Source: Miscanthus floridulus (lineage: Eukaryota; Streptophyta; Magnoliopsida; Poales; Poaceae). From it: a DNA stretch of 64,000 bases. The stretch covers positions 115,529,401 through 115,593,400 of the forward strand of contig NC_089597.1 of the NCBI RefSeq assembly GCF_019320115.1. Reading direction: 5' to 3'. Position 1 is the stretch's first letter, and each line of letters opens with the position of its first letter. A model generated the notes under the pieces. It was not told the DNA's origin and did not search any database. It was given only the letters and a program-made list of their open reading frames with translations. The position numbers and the translations under genes are program-made. Of the stretch, positions 47,414 through 60,025 are shown one piece after another.

Positions 47414-47760
47414 GTAGGATTCGATGATCTCGAGGGAGAGCCGGCAGAATCCAGAGAGAGAGAGAGAGAGAGAGGGTGGGTGGGCAAGTGGTGTGGAAGT
47501 TCTTGCTGAGTTGTTGGGTAGCAGCTCAGCGGGAGCAATCCGCGAGGTGAGGGGCCCTTTTGCAAAGGCCTTTCTTGCATTTGGCTCTCCGGGTTTATGC
47601 TTTATCTCATTTTAGTCATTTAGACGTGGGCAAATGATACGAGATTTGGAGGGATATCTAAAGGAGAGAAAATATTTGGTGGAAAGCACCTCGGACCATT
47701 TCAAACTTTCCCTTTATCTTCAATTTTCATCCTGAGCTACAAGACCAGATACTTTTCACC

Positions 47761-48073
47761 GGGCCTGTTTGGCAGGGCTCTGGTCCTCTGAAAATGGCTT
47801 CAGCTCCGGCTCTTTTGAAGGAGCAGCTCCTCTGGAGGAGCTGAAATCGTTCTGGAAAACGTTTGGCAAAACGACTCCTTCGCACTAGATGACGTGAACC
47901 CATAGCAAGGAGCCGCGCGAAGCTCGTTTTTAAGGCTTCTCCTGCGTAGGCAAAAATAGCTCCGGCTCTTGACCGGCTCTCCATGCGGAACCCATTCCAA
48001 AACAGGCGTTTGGCACAGCTCCTACAGGAGCCGAAACTGAAGCCCCTACAGGAGTCCTGCCAAAGAGGCTCTA
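47761..48073. mobile_element. MITE with TGTTTGGCAGGGCTC-type ends
   Basis: The left end CCTGTTTGGCAGGGCTCTGG and right end GGAGTCCTGCCAAAGAGGCTC are inverse. The core repeats AGGAGCTG/CAGCTCCT palindromes. Located upstream of the RING-CH gene. Confidence 0.75.
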
Positions 48074-50020
48074 AGTATCAGTGTATCACTCCCCTATTTT
48101 GAAAATGATTCAGAACTTTGCCTTGACCTTCCATCCTGAACTACTCCACATGACAATTGAAATGGTGCCATTTTTTCGGTATGTTCAACACACAGTGAAC
48201 CAATAATATTTTCTTCTCACACAAATCAGCATTCAATATACAACAGTGTTCAACAGTATCCTACAGTAGCCAAAAGAGAAGGAGCGGAGCCCCGGAGCTA
48301 GGCCAAACGCGCCCTAGATCTCTTTAGTTTTGGTCGAAGTAAAATTTCACTAACTTTGATCAAGTTTTTAGAAAAATATATATTAAAATATACAAAATCA
48401 ACAAATGCACTATCAAGAAATAATTCGGTGGATTTAATGGAACTAATATAATGCCGTGGATGTTGGTGCATTTTCATATGAACTTTTTTAGGTGAACAGG
48501 AAGGGTTTTTGGCCCCTACTGAATAGATTAGAAAAAAATAATTAAAGGAGGAGCGCTAAAAAGAAAAAAAACGCCTGGAACCAGCTGCCCGAAGCCAGCA
48601 GCTCCTGAAGAGACGGAAGGAGAGGAATTTTCATACAAACTTAGTTAAAGTTGGAGAAACTTACCTTTGATTTTTTTTTAAAATGGCGTATATTTTGGAA
48701 TGGATGGAACATAATGCCACTTCTCAAATACTATATTATTGGTTTAAAAATATAAACCGCTTTAATTTTGTCTTAATTTAAAATTTCTCTAACGTTGACC
48801 ACAATCATGTAGAAAATTGCACCGACATTTACAACAACGAAATGGTTTTATCGAACCCACCATGAAAAATCTTGATGTTGCATTTATTTCAAACTATAGC
48901 TATCAATATACTTTTTCCCTACAGTCTTGATGAAAAGTGACTGTGTAGCTAAAAGTGAGCTAAGAGAACTAGTTTTGTTTTTGAGCCCCCGATGTATTAG
49001 ATTATTTTAGAGAATCACTTAACATAATCAACTTATAAAACTATGAGTTAAAGGGTATGTTGGTATTTTGGTACAAAAAAGGGTTAGGGTGGCTTGGGTT
49101 GGCGGATCATCTCAAATGGATTCACACATGATGCTGCCCTTTTTTTATAAGAAAAGAAAAAAGAAGTCCAGAGTCCACACATACGAAAATGAAACGAACG
49201 GATATTTCAGGTCGGAGGGAGAGGTGACTTGCTAAAACAGCAAGATACTAATAATGATTATATATGGGTGTGTGCATCTACGGCGAACAAGAATCCGGCC
49301 GCTGTGCCTAGTCTAAGAATTATATGCTGTTCTGGTATCTGGTTCCGGTAATAATTAAAATAAAGCTAAGCATGGAGTCGTAAAAGCATGCTGAAGCTGA
49401 ACCGCAGTCCGCAGGACTCGCGAGCTCAAGCTACTTATTCTCTACTAGTCCATGTAAAAGTGTGTTGAATTCGTGCACCGAAACTAATGACGCCCGCGCT
49501 GCATCCGCACCGCACCTTCGTCGTGGATGGTCGTCGTCGCGGGAAAATATATGCGTGCCGGCTGCCTGCCTGCGACAAGTGGTGGCGGGTCTCAGCAGCT
49601 TTATGCCTGCACTGCACAGTGCACGCACTGCGCCTTTGCTGCCTTGCCTTGCCTACGTGCAGCGCTGTGTGTCTGTGGTGGCAGCGGCAGGCAGTTGTCA
49701 GGCAGCTCGCGTGGGCGGTTGGAGTTTGACCGGGCCAGAGAGGCGCCGGAGTCCGGAGACGAGACGAGGACGGGGAAAGCCAGGCAGAGGCTCTCGTGCC
49801 AACCGTCAGTGTTAGGTCCGGTCCGGGGCGCACGGGCGCGGAGCACCAGCGTGCATCCCTTGCAAAGCAAAGGTGCAGGCCGGCAGCAGGTCAGGACGGC
49901 ACGGGACCAGGGTCGTCCCGACTTCAGAAATGGCGGCTTCCTCCTCTCCTCTCCACCACTCCCCTCGTGCGTGAAAGCATACCGCACGAGAAAGAAAGAG
50001 AATCTACACTAGGAATTCAA
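48074..50020. other. Intergenic with repeat remnants, no gene recognised
   Basis: 48180-48320 looks like half of a hAT-type MITE (TTTTCTTCTCACACAAATCAGC; end AGGCCAAACGCGCCC). 48320-48440 and 48650-48800 contain Stowaway-like pieces (ATATTTTGGAATGGATGGA). 49430-49990 is GC-rich with overlapping frames on both strands, none with a domain I know. Confidence 0.4.
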
Positions 50021-50021
50021 T

Positions 50022-50205
50022 AACATTTTCATTCCTACATCCACACCAACAAACGTCCCCCACCATAAGTTCTCCCTCCATCCACGCAGAAAAGTATACC
50101 CAGAAAAACAATATCTTCACCAACATTTTCTTTCCTCCATCCGCACCAACAAACATCCCCCGCTCACAAACTCCCTCTCTATCCACTCAGAAAACTGTCC
50201 GGATT
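50022..50205. repeat. 100-bp tandem duplication (repeat family A)
   Basis: Two units (50022-50121, 50122-50205) share AACATTTTC.TTCCT.CATCC.CACCAACAAAC.TCCCCC and CTCCCTC..TCCAC.CAGAAAA. A related tandem pair lies at 56818-57010. Confidence 0.75.
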
Positions 50206-50207
50206 TA

Positions 50208-50345
50208 AGGCCCGTTTAGTTTGCCTAGTAGCTACTAAATTTAGTAGCTTTTAGTTATTTTAGTAACTTTTTAACCAAACACTATGACTAAAAATTACTA
50301 AAAAGGTTTTAGTCTTCTATAGTAAAAAGTAACTAAACCGTCTGG
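50208..50345. mobile_element. hAT-like MITE, probable
   Basis: The left end GGCCCGTTTAGTTTGCCTAG and right end AGTAACTAAACCGTCTGG are roughly inverse. The core is built of TAGTAACTTTTT/AAAAATTACTA pairs. Confidence 0.6.
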
Positions 50346-50720
50346 TAGATATTACCTGAGCTTCCTCTCGCTTGCTCACTCAGATCGACCGGTCCAGATG
50401 CAGTGTGTCAACCTCCTCAGCCCATCCCCCGCTCGGCACTCGGCAGTCATCCCCACGCGCGCGCGACAACCAGGGTTCGACTCCCTCCTCCGTTCGAAAA
50501 AGAACGAAAAAAACAAACTGCTTGACGGAATGACGGACGCCAACGACTCCCTACGCGATCGCGATTTGCCTCACGCGGCTAGGGTTTCCGTCCGCTGCCC
50601 CGCCTGATTCGCTCGCGAAGCCGTAGACGCTGCCCGATGGGACGCTCAACCTGAGGATCTAACACTGCATCATCGGCGGGTGGAGGGCATCACCCTCTGC
50701 AGCCGCCGCCGGCGGCGGCC

Positions 50721-50840
50721 CTGCCCCCGTTCTCGGCGTCCTTGTGCGGGCCCTGCCACTTCATCGAGCCGGCCTTCAAGGAGCTGGCCTCCCGCGTCAC
50801 CGACGCCATCTTCGTCAAGATCGACGTCGACGAACTCGCG
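50721..50840 (+). pseudogene. Thioredoxin exon fragment with altered active site
   Basis: The frame reads PPFSASLCGPCHFIEPAFKE, then DAIFVKIDVDELA up to a good donor (GCG|GTACGC, 50841). This is the central part of a plant h-type thioredoxin, where the family has SASWCGPC: the Trp is a Leu codon (TTG at 50742-50744). The sequence upstream does not encode the N-terminal beta-alpha unit, and I find no exon for the cis-Pro half (MPTFVL region) downstream. It is probably a pseudogene or captured exon rather than a working oxidoreductase. Confidence 0.7.
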
Positions 50841-51710
50841 GTACGCCACGCCCCTGCGGCCCTAATGCCATCCTCTTGTCTTCTTTTTCCGTGTTGCTGG
50901 GAGGGGAATCGGCAGCTGTCGCCGGATTGGGTCTTGTATTGTGGTATTCGGAATACACTGTGATTTAGTCTGGGTATGATCCTGTCTGTAGTAAGTAGCA
51001 GTGAAACAACAGTTTGGAGACTGGAAGAGTGGGAAATTCGATATGATTATTCTTCATATGTTCAGGAAACTCCTCGAGCTCAGTTCAGTTCTACTAGGCT
51101 GGGAATCCGGATGCATCCTGGTGGTGTTTAATTGTAGCGAACTTGATATTGAGGGTAGTAACGAGCTGGCCGTGTACTAGCAGAATTAGACACATAGTGC
51201 ATATGCTTTTGTCCTCTCTTGCCTGAAAGAGAAGATATAGGCCATCTGAATCTGATGCAATATATTTGATTATCTAACTGACCAAATTATGAGTTTTAGA
51301 CTTTAGTTCTAAAATAGGCCCCTGGAATGTTTCAGCATGTCCGTAGCACAGATAAATTGAATCTGCGTCCACGTGAATGTGATAGATTTTTTTTTTCTGT
51401 GGAAGTGTTAATGCTAATTGTGCTAACGAATCTATTGGTTTGAAGAATGTATAGTGGCACTGTTCTTGGATGGATCAGTTGTATGCATCTGAATTAACAA
51501 GTTGAAGGGAGATACAGCAAATGTTTTACTGTTTGATTTATGAAGTAATGAATCTATTGGTTTGACAGAATTATGAAGTAAGCAGTTTTTTTTTGAAAGA
51601 CCCGAAGTAAGCAGCTATCGATTGCAGCAGTACTACTGCTGCCGCTGTATACTCATACCAGTCAGTAAACCATTTATAATAATAACCAAGCTCACTTCAA
51701 ACATGACACA

Positions 51711-52544
51711 GAGTGCTTGGAGGCTGTCGATCAGGATCGAAAGCGGCCAAATGGATCCTTCAGGAAGGATGACATCCAGATCAACCCATGGACATTGATC
51801 AACATGAACCAAGAGGTCGGGGTGGCCTGGACCTCCGCCTCAGCCGTTGAGGAGGAGCCGGATCTGCGTTCGGTGATGGAAACGGGTCAGATCCACTGAT
51901 GTCGAGGGCTCGTCATACAGGTTTGTGCTTATTCGCGTCATTTAGATCTCACCCCATGTATTGTCTTCTGGTTGGGTAGTATTATACTATTGTTATATCA
52001 TTATTAGGTATGCATAGGGAAACACCGTTCTTCTTATATCTGCTTAAATTCTGTATTTTGACAGGTCTTGTGACAAACAATAATAAGATGATGACAATGT
52101 ATATTTCTGTGTTAAATAAATATATCTTGAGCACAGCGATAGACTTGGAGACTAATAAATTAAATCGTCAAACAATTTTTTTCTTTGCTTTGATGGATTG
52201 CAGATTTGAGGGGCAAGTGATACAGGTGCACAGGGCACTGGCTGACTGTCATGAAACCATTTGGAAGCTCGGGTATTGATTCATGATTGATATTGCCGTG
52301 CTATACCAGATGTCACTCATTCTTTTATGTGTTATCATATTGTACGTCACGCCGGCTGCCACTCCTCGCCCTTGGACGGGACGGTTAATATTTTTCTCAT
52401 TTCTCTGATCAAGTTTGTCTCTGTTCCTTCTCTGCCAGGTGCTGCACTCGTTGAGCGTGGAGCTCTCGCAGTACCTGCCGCTCCTGCTCAAGCTCGTCGT
52501 GGTGGTGTACGCCGTGCTGTGCCTGGGCGAGCTCCTGCATAGAT
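51711..52544 (+). other. Possible exons of an unrecognised or decayed gene
   Basis: Three islands look exon-like. 51711-51899 is open and ends in TGA. 52203-52272 lies between an acceptor (TTGCAG) and a donor (GG|GTATTG) and reads VIQVHRALADCHETIWKLG. 52440-52544, after CTGCCAG, reads SQYLPLLLKLVVVVYAVLCL and stops at TGA, giving one hydrophobic helix near a C-terminus. I cannot name a family or show that these splice together with the thioredoxin exon. Confidence 0.3.
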
Positions 52545-53171
52545 GATCATCGGGCAGCCGCTGCTCGCTCTCCCTGGTGCGCCTGAGCAGCCAGCAGCAA
52601 CGCTGCAGTGCAGTGCAGTACTGGGTGCCAACAGGAGGCTGATGATGCAAACGCAGAGCTCTTCTTCTGCTGCTGCCGCACCAAGCAAAGCACTGCCATT
52701 TTCAGGCTCCACGAAGCAGGTGCCAGGTTCGATTTGCTTTTTTGTTTGTTGATTTTTTAGCGCCTTTTTGTGTGAAAAATTGATTTTTTTTTTCACATGG
52801 TGGATTTAAGGACTGCACGGATGATGTCGCTGCTCAACCAGAAGGTGCTGGAGATGATTCTTTGTAGCACTTTTCCATGTATGATGATAACCTCAGTTGC
52901 CTGTTGGTGTTGCTCAATTGAATAAAAAACACATAATTGGAGAGAACTTCATATCATTATTAACACATTAGCCGTGCATAAAACGTACAAGTGTTATGCT
53001 TTTTTGTTAGCTGAGTTATTATGTTTCTTAGTATGTGCTCATCTGAATTTCATCTCACTTTTAACAGAGTTATTATGCTTATTATTTTGTTGTCTGAGTT
53101 ATTATGCTCTTTGTTGGTAGATTTGTATTTATAGATTTGTATGAAGTGACTCCGCCTATGTTGTCTCAATA

Positions 53172-56100
53172 TAGCAGGTCCTAAGCCCTGGTAAAGGAGT
53201 AGGGTTGTGATAGGCGTGGCGAGCCAATGTTAAATCTAGCCATTCTAATGGAGATGAAACCCGAAAGAAAACCGTTGGGGCGTAACCCTCTTAGTGACAC
53301 GCCATATCAGAATCCGGGTACGGTGTTAAATGAGCAAGGGCCGGATCGTCACCCCCATGACGAGCCGTGTCGCGATCTGAGCACGGTGTCAAGTGAGCAA
53401 GGATCAGGTCATCGCATCCTTAGTGGCGCGCTACATCGGTGTTTGGGTGTAGTGAAAAATGAGTAAGGGTCTTGACATCTGAGTCGACGGGTGCGAAGGG
53501 TAAGAAAGCTAGTCGAACCAACTAGGATCCGTTTAGATAGTTGAAATGTAGGGTCGTTTACAGGTAAGCTAAGAGAATTAGTTGATACCACGATTAGGAG
53601 GCGTGTAAATATATTATACGTTCAAGAGACTAAATGAAAGTGTCAGAAGGCGAAGGAGGTGGACAATACAGGTTTCAAGCTTTGGTACACAGGGACAGTT
53701 GCAAATAGAAATAGAGTAGGAGTTTTGATTGATAAGAGCCTCAAGAATAGTGTGGTGGGAGTGAGAAGGCAAGGAGATAGGATTATCTTAGTTAAGCTTG
53801 TCATTGGTGATATGGTCTTGAACGTAATTAGTGCATATGCCCCCCAAGTAGGCCTCGACGAGAGTGCTAAGAGATAGTTCTAGGAAGACTTAGATGGCCT
53901 GATTAGAGCTGTACCTAGTAGTGAGAAGCTTTTTATAGGAGGAGATCTTAATGGGCATGTAGGAGGCAGTTCATAGAGGTTTTGGGTATGGTAGTAGGAA
54001 TCGGGAGGGGGAGGAAGTTCTGGACTTCGCGGTAATTTTTGACCTAATGATAGCCAACACTTTCTTTAGAAAAAAAGATAATCTCATCTAGTGACCTTCA
54101 GTAGCGGACAACACTCTAGCCAGATTGACTTTGTCCTCACAAGAAGAAAGGACAAACGAGCATGCTTGGATTGCAAGGTGATACCAGGGGAGTGTTGTTT
54201 CTCAACATAAGCTTTTGGTGGCAGACTTTCGTTTTTAGGTGCGTGCCCGTAGGGATAAACAAGCTAAGATTGAAAGAACAAAGTTGTGGAAACTAAAAGG
54301 GGAGACATCAGAGATATTCAGGGAAAGTGTTATCAAAGAGGGCTCTTGGAAGGAAGAAGAGGACATAAACAACATGTGGGAGAAAATGGCAACCAACATT
54401 CGGAAGGTGGCCTTAGAGGTGTGTGGAGTAACCAAAGGAAGTGGAGGCGAGGCTAAAGATACTTGGTGGTGGAACGAGGAAGTCCAAGGGCTATTAAGGA
54501 GAAGAAAGAATGCTATCGACACTTATACCATGACAGGAGTGTGGACAACATAGAGAAATACAGGGTGACAAAGAAGACTGCAAAGCGAGCTGTAAGTGTG
54601 GCAAAGGGTAGAGTGTACGAGGATCTTTAACAATGTTTGAGTACGAAGGAAGGAGAGGACATTTATAGGATGGCTAGGATTCATGAGAGAAAGACAAGGG
54701 ACTTCAATCAAGTTAAGTGCATTAAGGATGAAAGGGAGCATCTCTTGGTGAGGGAGGATGAGATCCGACATCGATGGCAAGAGTATTTTGACAAATTGTT
54801 CAATGGTGAGAATACGGACACAACCTTTCAGTTGGATGACTCTTTTGATGACACCAATAGGCGCTTTGTGCGGAGAATCCAAGAATCTAAGGTCAGAGAG
54901 GAGTTGAAAAGGATGAAAGGAGGTAAGGCAATGGGACCGGATGGTATCCCAATCGAGGTGTGGAGATGCCTCGGGGACATAGCTATAGTATGGCTAACCA
55001 AGCTGTTCAACCATATTTTTCGATCGGACAAGATGCCTGATGAGTGGAGGAGAAGTATATTGGTACCGATCTACAAGAATAAAGGGGATATTCAAAGTTG
55101 TACTAATTACCGGGGAATTAAGTTGATGAGCCATGCTATGAAGCTATGGGAGAGAGTTATCGGGCATCGCTTGAGAGCAATAATACAGGTCTCTATGAAC
55201 CAATTTGGTTTCATGCCCGGAAGGTCAACCATGGAAGCCATTTTCTTAATAAGATAAGTTATGGAGCCGTATAGGGAGAAGGACATACATATGGTTTTTA
55301 TTGACTTGGAGAAGGCTTATGATAAAATACCAAGGAATGTTATGTGGTGGGTTTTGGACAAACATAAAGTCCCAACGAAGTACGTCGGGCTCATTAAGGA
55401 CATGTACAACAATGTTGTGACTAGAGTTCGAACAATTGATGGAGACACGGATGACTTCCCGATTAGGATAGGACTACATCAAAGGTCAGCTTTGAGCCCT
55501 TATTTGTTTATCTTAGTAATGGATGAGGTCAAAGGGACATACAAGGGGACATCCCGTGGTGTATGCTTTTCGCGGATGATGTAGTGCTAGTTGATGAAAG
55601 CCGGACATGAGTGAATCAGAAACTGGAGTTATGGCGGGAGACTTTGGAGTCCAAAGGTTTTAGACTCGGTAGAACTAAAACTGAGTATATGAGTGTGACT
55701 TCGGGACTACTACTCGGGAGGAGAAAGATATTAGTTTGGAAGGTCAAGTAGTGCCTAGGAAGGATACCTTTCGATATTTAGGATCAATACTACAGAGAGA
55801 TGGGGATATTGATGAAGATGTTAGCCATAGAATCAAAGCAGGGTGGATGAAGTGGTGGCAAGCATCTGATGTCCTATGTGACAAAAGGGTACCACAGAAG
55901 CTAAAAGGCAAGTTTTATAGGACGACGATTAGACCTGCTATGTTGTATGGTGCAGAATGTTGACATATGAAAAGACGACATGTTCAACAGATAAGTGTCG
56001 CGGAAATGCGTATGTTGCGTTGGATTTACGGTCATACAAGAAGGGATCGAGTTCGGAACGATGATATACGTGATAGATTAAGGGTAGCACCAATTGAAGA

Positions 56101-56406
56101 AAAGCTTGTCCAACACTGGTTGAGATGGTTTGGACATATCCAACGGAGGCCTCTAGAGGCACCGGTGCGTAGTGGAATTCTAAGCTAGGATAGTAACGTG
56201 AAGAGAGGAAGAGGAAGACCGAAGTTGACTTGGATAGAGGCAATAAAAGGAGACTTGAAAGGATGGAATATACCCAAAGACTTAGCCTTAGATAGGAGTG
56301 CTTGGAAGACAGCTATTCACGTGTCTGAACCTTGATTGTTTCTGCTGGGTTTCAACTCTAGCTTACCCCAATTTGTTTGGAACTTAAATGCTTCGTTGTT
56401 GTACCG
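53172..56406 (+). mobile_element. RTE-type LINE, near full length, decayed
   Basis: It starts near GTCCTAAGCCCTGGTAAAGG, a usual 5' region of the grass family. The endonuclease (about 53540-54190) shows SWNVGSLTGK, YVQET, SAYAPQVG, GGDLNGHVGG and SQIDFVLT. The reverse transcriptase (about 54640-55620) shows MGPDGIPIEVW, IVPIYKNKGD-like ILVPIYKNKG, NYRGIKLMSH, FIDLEKAYDKIPRN and [11 protein letters not shown]. The C-terminal part has [20 protein letters not shown]. The 3' UTR ends TTGTTGTTGTA. Several stops (for example 53634, 53874, 55257, 55582) and frameshifts make it inactive. Confidence 0.92.
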
Positions 56407-57080
56407 TAGTATTAGCACGAACAATATACTAGTAATACTAGTATATTTTAGGCCCTGGGAAACTAGGAAAATACCCCCACATGCATGCAAAGCCAGAGGG
56501 TTGACATATGCCCATATGTACAATTGTACATGTACCCACTTGCCAGTTGAAGGTGCGTGCGTGCTCATCTTCATTATTACATTATTCAGTGCGATGCCGT
56601 TTGACACTTTGGGCCTCTTTGGCTATCGATTCTACTCCCAGAACACAAAATATTTGGAAATTGCTACATAATCTGTCAACAGATTTTGTCGGTCTATATC
56701 TGTCAAATATTCTTAGTCACTAGACGTGGAATCAACGCGGTGAATCTCTCCCCTTCCCGTTCCCGGCCTTGGTGGATCTCTTTTGCTGTGTACTACCATC
56801 CATCCTATATCTATGCTAGTAATTCACTAACTTTTTCTTTGCTAAATCCACACCAAAGAACATCCCTCGCTGAGAAGCCCCCCATCCATCCACCCAGAAA
56901 AATAATCTACCATACTAATTCATCAACTTTTTCTCTGCTAAATCCACACCAAAGAACATTCTCGCTGAGAAGCTCCCTATCCATCCACCCAAAAAATTAT
57001 ACAAAAAAATAACTATCTTTAAAATAAATTATCCAGATTTACTTATAAGCCCTCTCTCTCTCTCTCCATATCACTCAAAT
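56407..57080. other. Spacer between LINE and CACTA element
   Basis: No gene recognised. It contains the tandem pair at 56818-57010 and a CT microsatellite at 57053-57067. Confidence 0.5.
56818..57010. repeat. 97-bp tandem duplication (repeat family A, second site)
   Basis: AATTCA.TAACTTTTTCT.TGCTAAATCCACACCAAAGAACAT...CGCTGAGAAGC.CCC.ATCCATCCACCCA occurs twice, offset about 96 bp. It resembles the pair at 50022-50205 in the order CATCCACACCAA, AACATCCC, CTCCCTATCCATCCAC. Confidence 0.8.
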
Positions 57081-57450
57081 CACTACTGGAAAACCGAGAT
57101 TTGCCTAGTGTTTAATGGTTTGCCTAGTGCCAATCGTCGGACACTAGGCAAAGAGCTTATTTGCCGAGTGTTAGACCCTGAAGCACTCGGCAAAATAAAG
57201 GCACTAGGCAAAATAACGATTTGCCGAGTGTCAACACTAGGCAAAGAAATCCACTCGGTAAATGACCATTTTGCCTAGTGTCAATACTAGGCATACCATC
57301 ACACTCGGCAAAGGCTGCCGGAGGGCAACCGCCGTTGCCATTTTGCCGAGTGTCTTCCGTTAACACTCGGCAAAATTAGAACTTTGCCCAATGTCTCCGG
57401 ACGACACTAGGCAAACTGGCCAGTTTGCCTAGTGTCTTACAGAGACACTA
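57081..57450. repeat. CACTA left subterminal repeats
   Basis: At least fifteen copies of TTTGCCTAGTG, TTTGCCGAGTG or their inverses ACACTAGGCAAA and ACACTCGGCAAA. The two variants (CTAG and CGAG core) are intermixed. They differ by C/T at one position, as a deaminated CpG would. Confidence 0.93.
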
Positions 57451-57584
57451 GGCAAAATATTTTTTTTTTATTTTAGCTTCCAATTTTTTTCTGTAGCTTT
57501 CCTACTATACCTTGACCAACATGTTGAAAGTTGCATAATTTTATGAAATTTTGCTATATTTCTTTAGTTTATTTAATTTCTTTG

Positions 57585-60025
57585 AATTTTTTCGACAAAT
57601 GCAAATTTGAACTACAAGTGTGACGAATAATGGCAATTCATGAATCGTTCAAACTTTATCAAATAAAAAGTTGACAAAAACAACAAATGTAGATCTTGAT
57701 GAGCTTAACAAACTTGGTATTCATGACTTTTCTATTTGAAACCATTTAGAGTTTCAAAAACTGGTGTCAAAGTGTCATTTTTTTTAAATTTAAAATTTGA
57801 CTTGGTCAAACTTTATCAAACGAGATACTAAATGACCTCAGATGAAAAACTTTTGAATACAAAGGTGTTAGAACTCATCAATATCTACAATTGTTATATA
57901 GGTCATTTTTCCATTTGAGAAAGTGTTAGTAAACACTAGTCACAAAATCATGAATCTCACATAGAGTTTATGAAACTATACGAGAGACTTGTCAATTTAG
58001 AACTAAACTTTCCTAACACTTTCTCAAATGCAAAAATAACCTATATAACAATTGTATATCTTGATGAGTTATACAAACTTGGTATTCATGTCTTTTCTAG
58101 TTGAGACCATCTAGGGTTTCGAAAACTGGTTTGGAGCAGTCAAATTTTAAAAATCCAAAATTTGAATCGTTCAAACTTTATCAAATAAAAAGTTGACCGA
58201 AACAACAAATGTAGATCTTGATGAGCTTAACAAACTTGGTATTCATGACTTTTCTATTTGAAACCATTTAGAGTTTCAAAAACTGGTGTCAAAGTGTCAT
58301 TTTTTTTAAATTTAAAATTTGACTTGGTCAAACTTTGTCAAACGAGGCACCAAATGACCTCAGATGAAAAACTTTTGAATACAAAGGTGTTAGAACTCAT
58401 CAATATCTACAATTGTTATATAGGTCATTTTTCCATTTGAGAAAGTGTTAGTAAACACTAGTCACAAAATCATGAATCTCACATAGAGTTTATGAAACTA
58501 TACGAGAGACTTGTCAATTTAGAACTAAACTTTCCTAACACTTTCTCAAATGCAAAAATAACCTATATAACAATTGTATATCTTGATGAGTTGTACAAAC
58601 TTGGTATTCATGACTTTTCTGGTTGAGACCATCTAGGGTTTCGAAAACTGGTTTGGAGGAGTCAAATTTTAAAAATCCAAAATTTGAATTGTTCAAACTT
58701 TATCAAATAAAAAGTTGACCAAAACAAAAAATGTAGATCTTGATGAGCTTAACAAACTTGGTATTCATGACTTTTCTATTTGAAACCATTTAGAGTTTCA
58801 AAAACTGGTGTCAAAGTGTCATTTTTTTAAATTTAAAATTTGACTTGGTCAAACTTTGTCAAACGAGGCACTAAATGACCTCAGATGAAAAACTTTTGAA
58901 TACAAAGGTGTTAGAACTCATCAATATCTACAATTGTTATATAGGTCATTTTTCCATTTGAGAAAGTGTTAGTAAACACTAGTCACAAAATCATGAATCT
59001 CACATAGAGTTTATGAAACTATACGAGAGACTTGTCAATTTAGAACTAAACTTTCCTAACACTTTCTCAAATGCAAAAATAACCTATATAACAATTGTAT
59101 ATCTTGATGAGTTGTACAAACTTGGTATTCATGTCTTTTCTGGTTGAGACCATCTAGGGTTTCAAAAACTGGTTTGGAGCAGTCAAATTTTAAAAATCCA
59201 AAATTTGAATCGTTCAAACTTTATCAAATAAAAAGTTGACCAAAACAACAAATGTAGATCTTGATGAGCTTAACAAACTTGGTATTCATGACTTTTCTAT
59301 TTGAAACCATTTAGAGTTTCAAAAACTGGTGTCAAAGTGTCATTTTTTTAAATTTAAAATTTGACTTGGTCAAACTTTGTCAAACGAGGCACTAAATGAC
59401 CTCAGATGAAAAACTTTTGAATACAAAGGTGTTATAACTCATCAATATCTACAATTGTTATATAGGTTATTTTTCCATTTGAGAAAGTGTTAGTAAACAC
59501 TAGTCACAAAATCATGAATCTCACATAGAGTTTATAAAACTATATGAGAGACTTGTCAATTTAGAACTAAACTTTCCTAACACTTTCTCAAATACAAAAA
59601 TGACCCATATAACAATTGTAGATCTTGATGAGTTGTACAAACTTGGTATTCATGACTTTTCTAGTTGAGACCATCTAGGGTTTCGAAAACTGGTTTGGAG
59701 CAGTCAAAATTTAAAAATCCAAAATTTGAATGGTTCAAACTTTGTCAAATGAAAAGTTGACCAAAACAACAAATGTAGATCTTGATGAGCTTAACAAACT
59801 TGGTATTCATGACTTTTCTATTTGAAACCATTTAGAGTTTCAAAAACTGGTGTCAAAGTGTCATTTTTTTTAAATTTAAAATTTGACTTGGTCAAACTTT
59901 GTCAAACGAGACACTAAATGACCTCAGATAAAAAACTTTTGAATACAAAGGTGTTAGAACTCATCAATATCTACAACTGTTATATATGTCATTTTTCCAT
60001 TTGAGAAAGTGTTAGTAAACAGTAG
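57585..60025. repeat. 521-522 bp tandem array, about 4.6 copies, inside the CACTA element
   Basis: The landmark ACAATTGTTATATAGGTCAT recurs at 57887, 58409, 58930, 59451 and (as ACAACTG) 59972, spacing 522, 521, 521, 521. Each unit itself has two diverged halves sharing CTTGATGAG, ACAAACTTGGTATTCATG, ACTTTTCT and AGGGTTTCGAAAACTGG / AGAGTTTCAAAAACTGG. Each complete unit holds an inverted repeat with 42-nt arms (for example 57887-57928 and 58014-58055) around an 85-nt loop. Non-coding. Confidence 0.95.

Noticed and set aside
49431..50012. Cluster of overlapping 65-161 codon frames on both strands
   Set aside because: GC-rich sequence open in many frames at once; none shows a domain or a credible splice structure.
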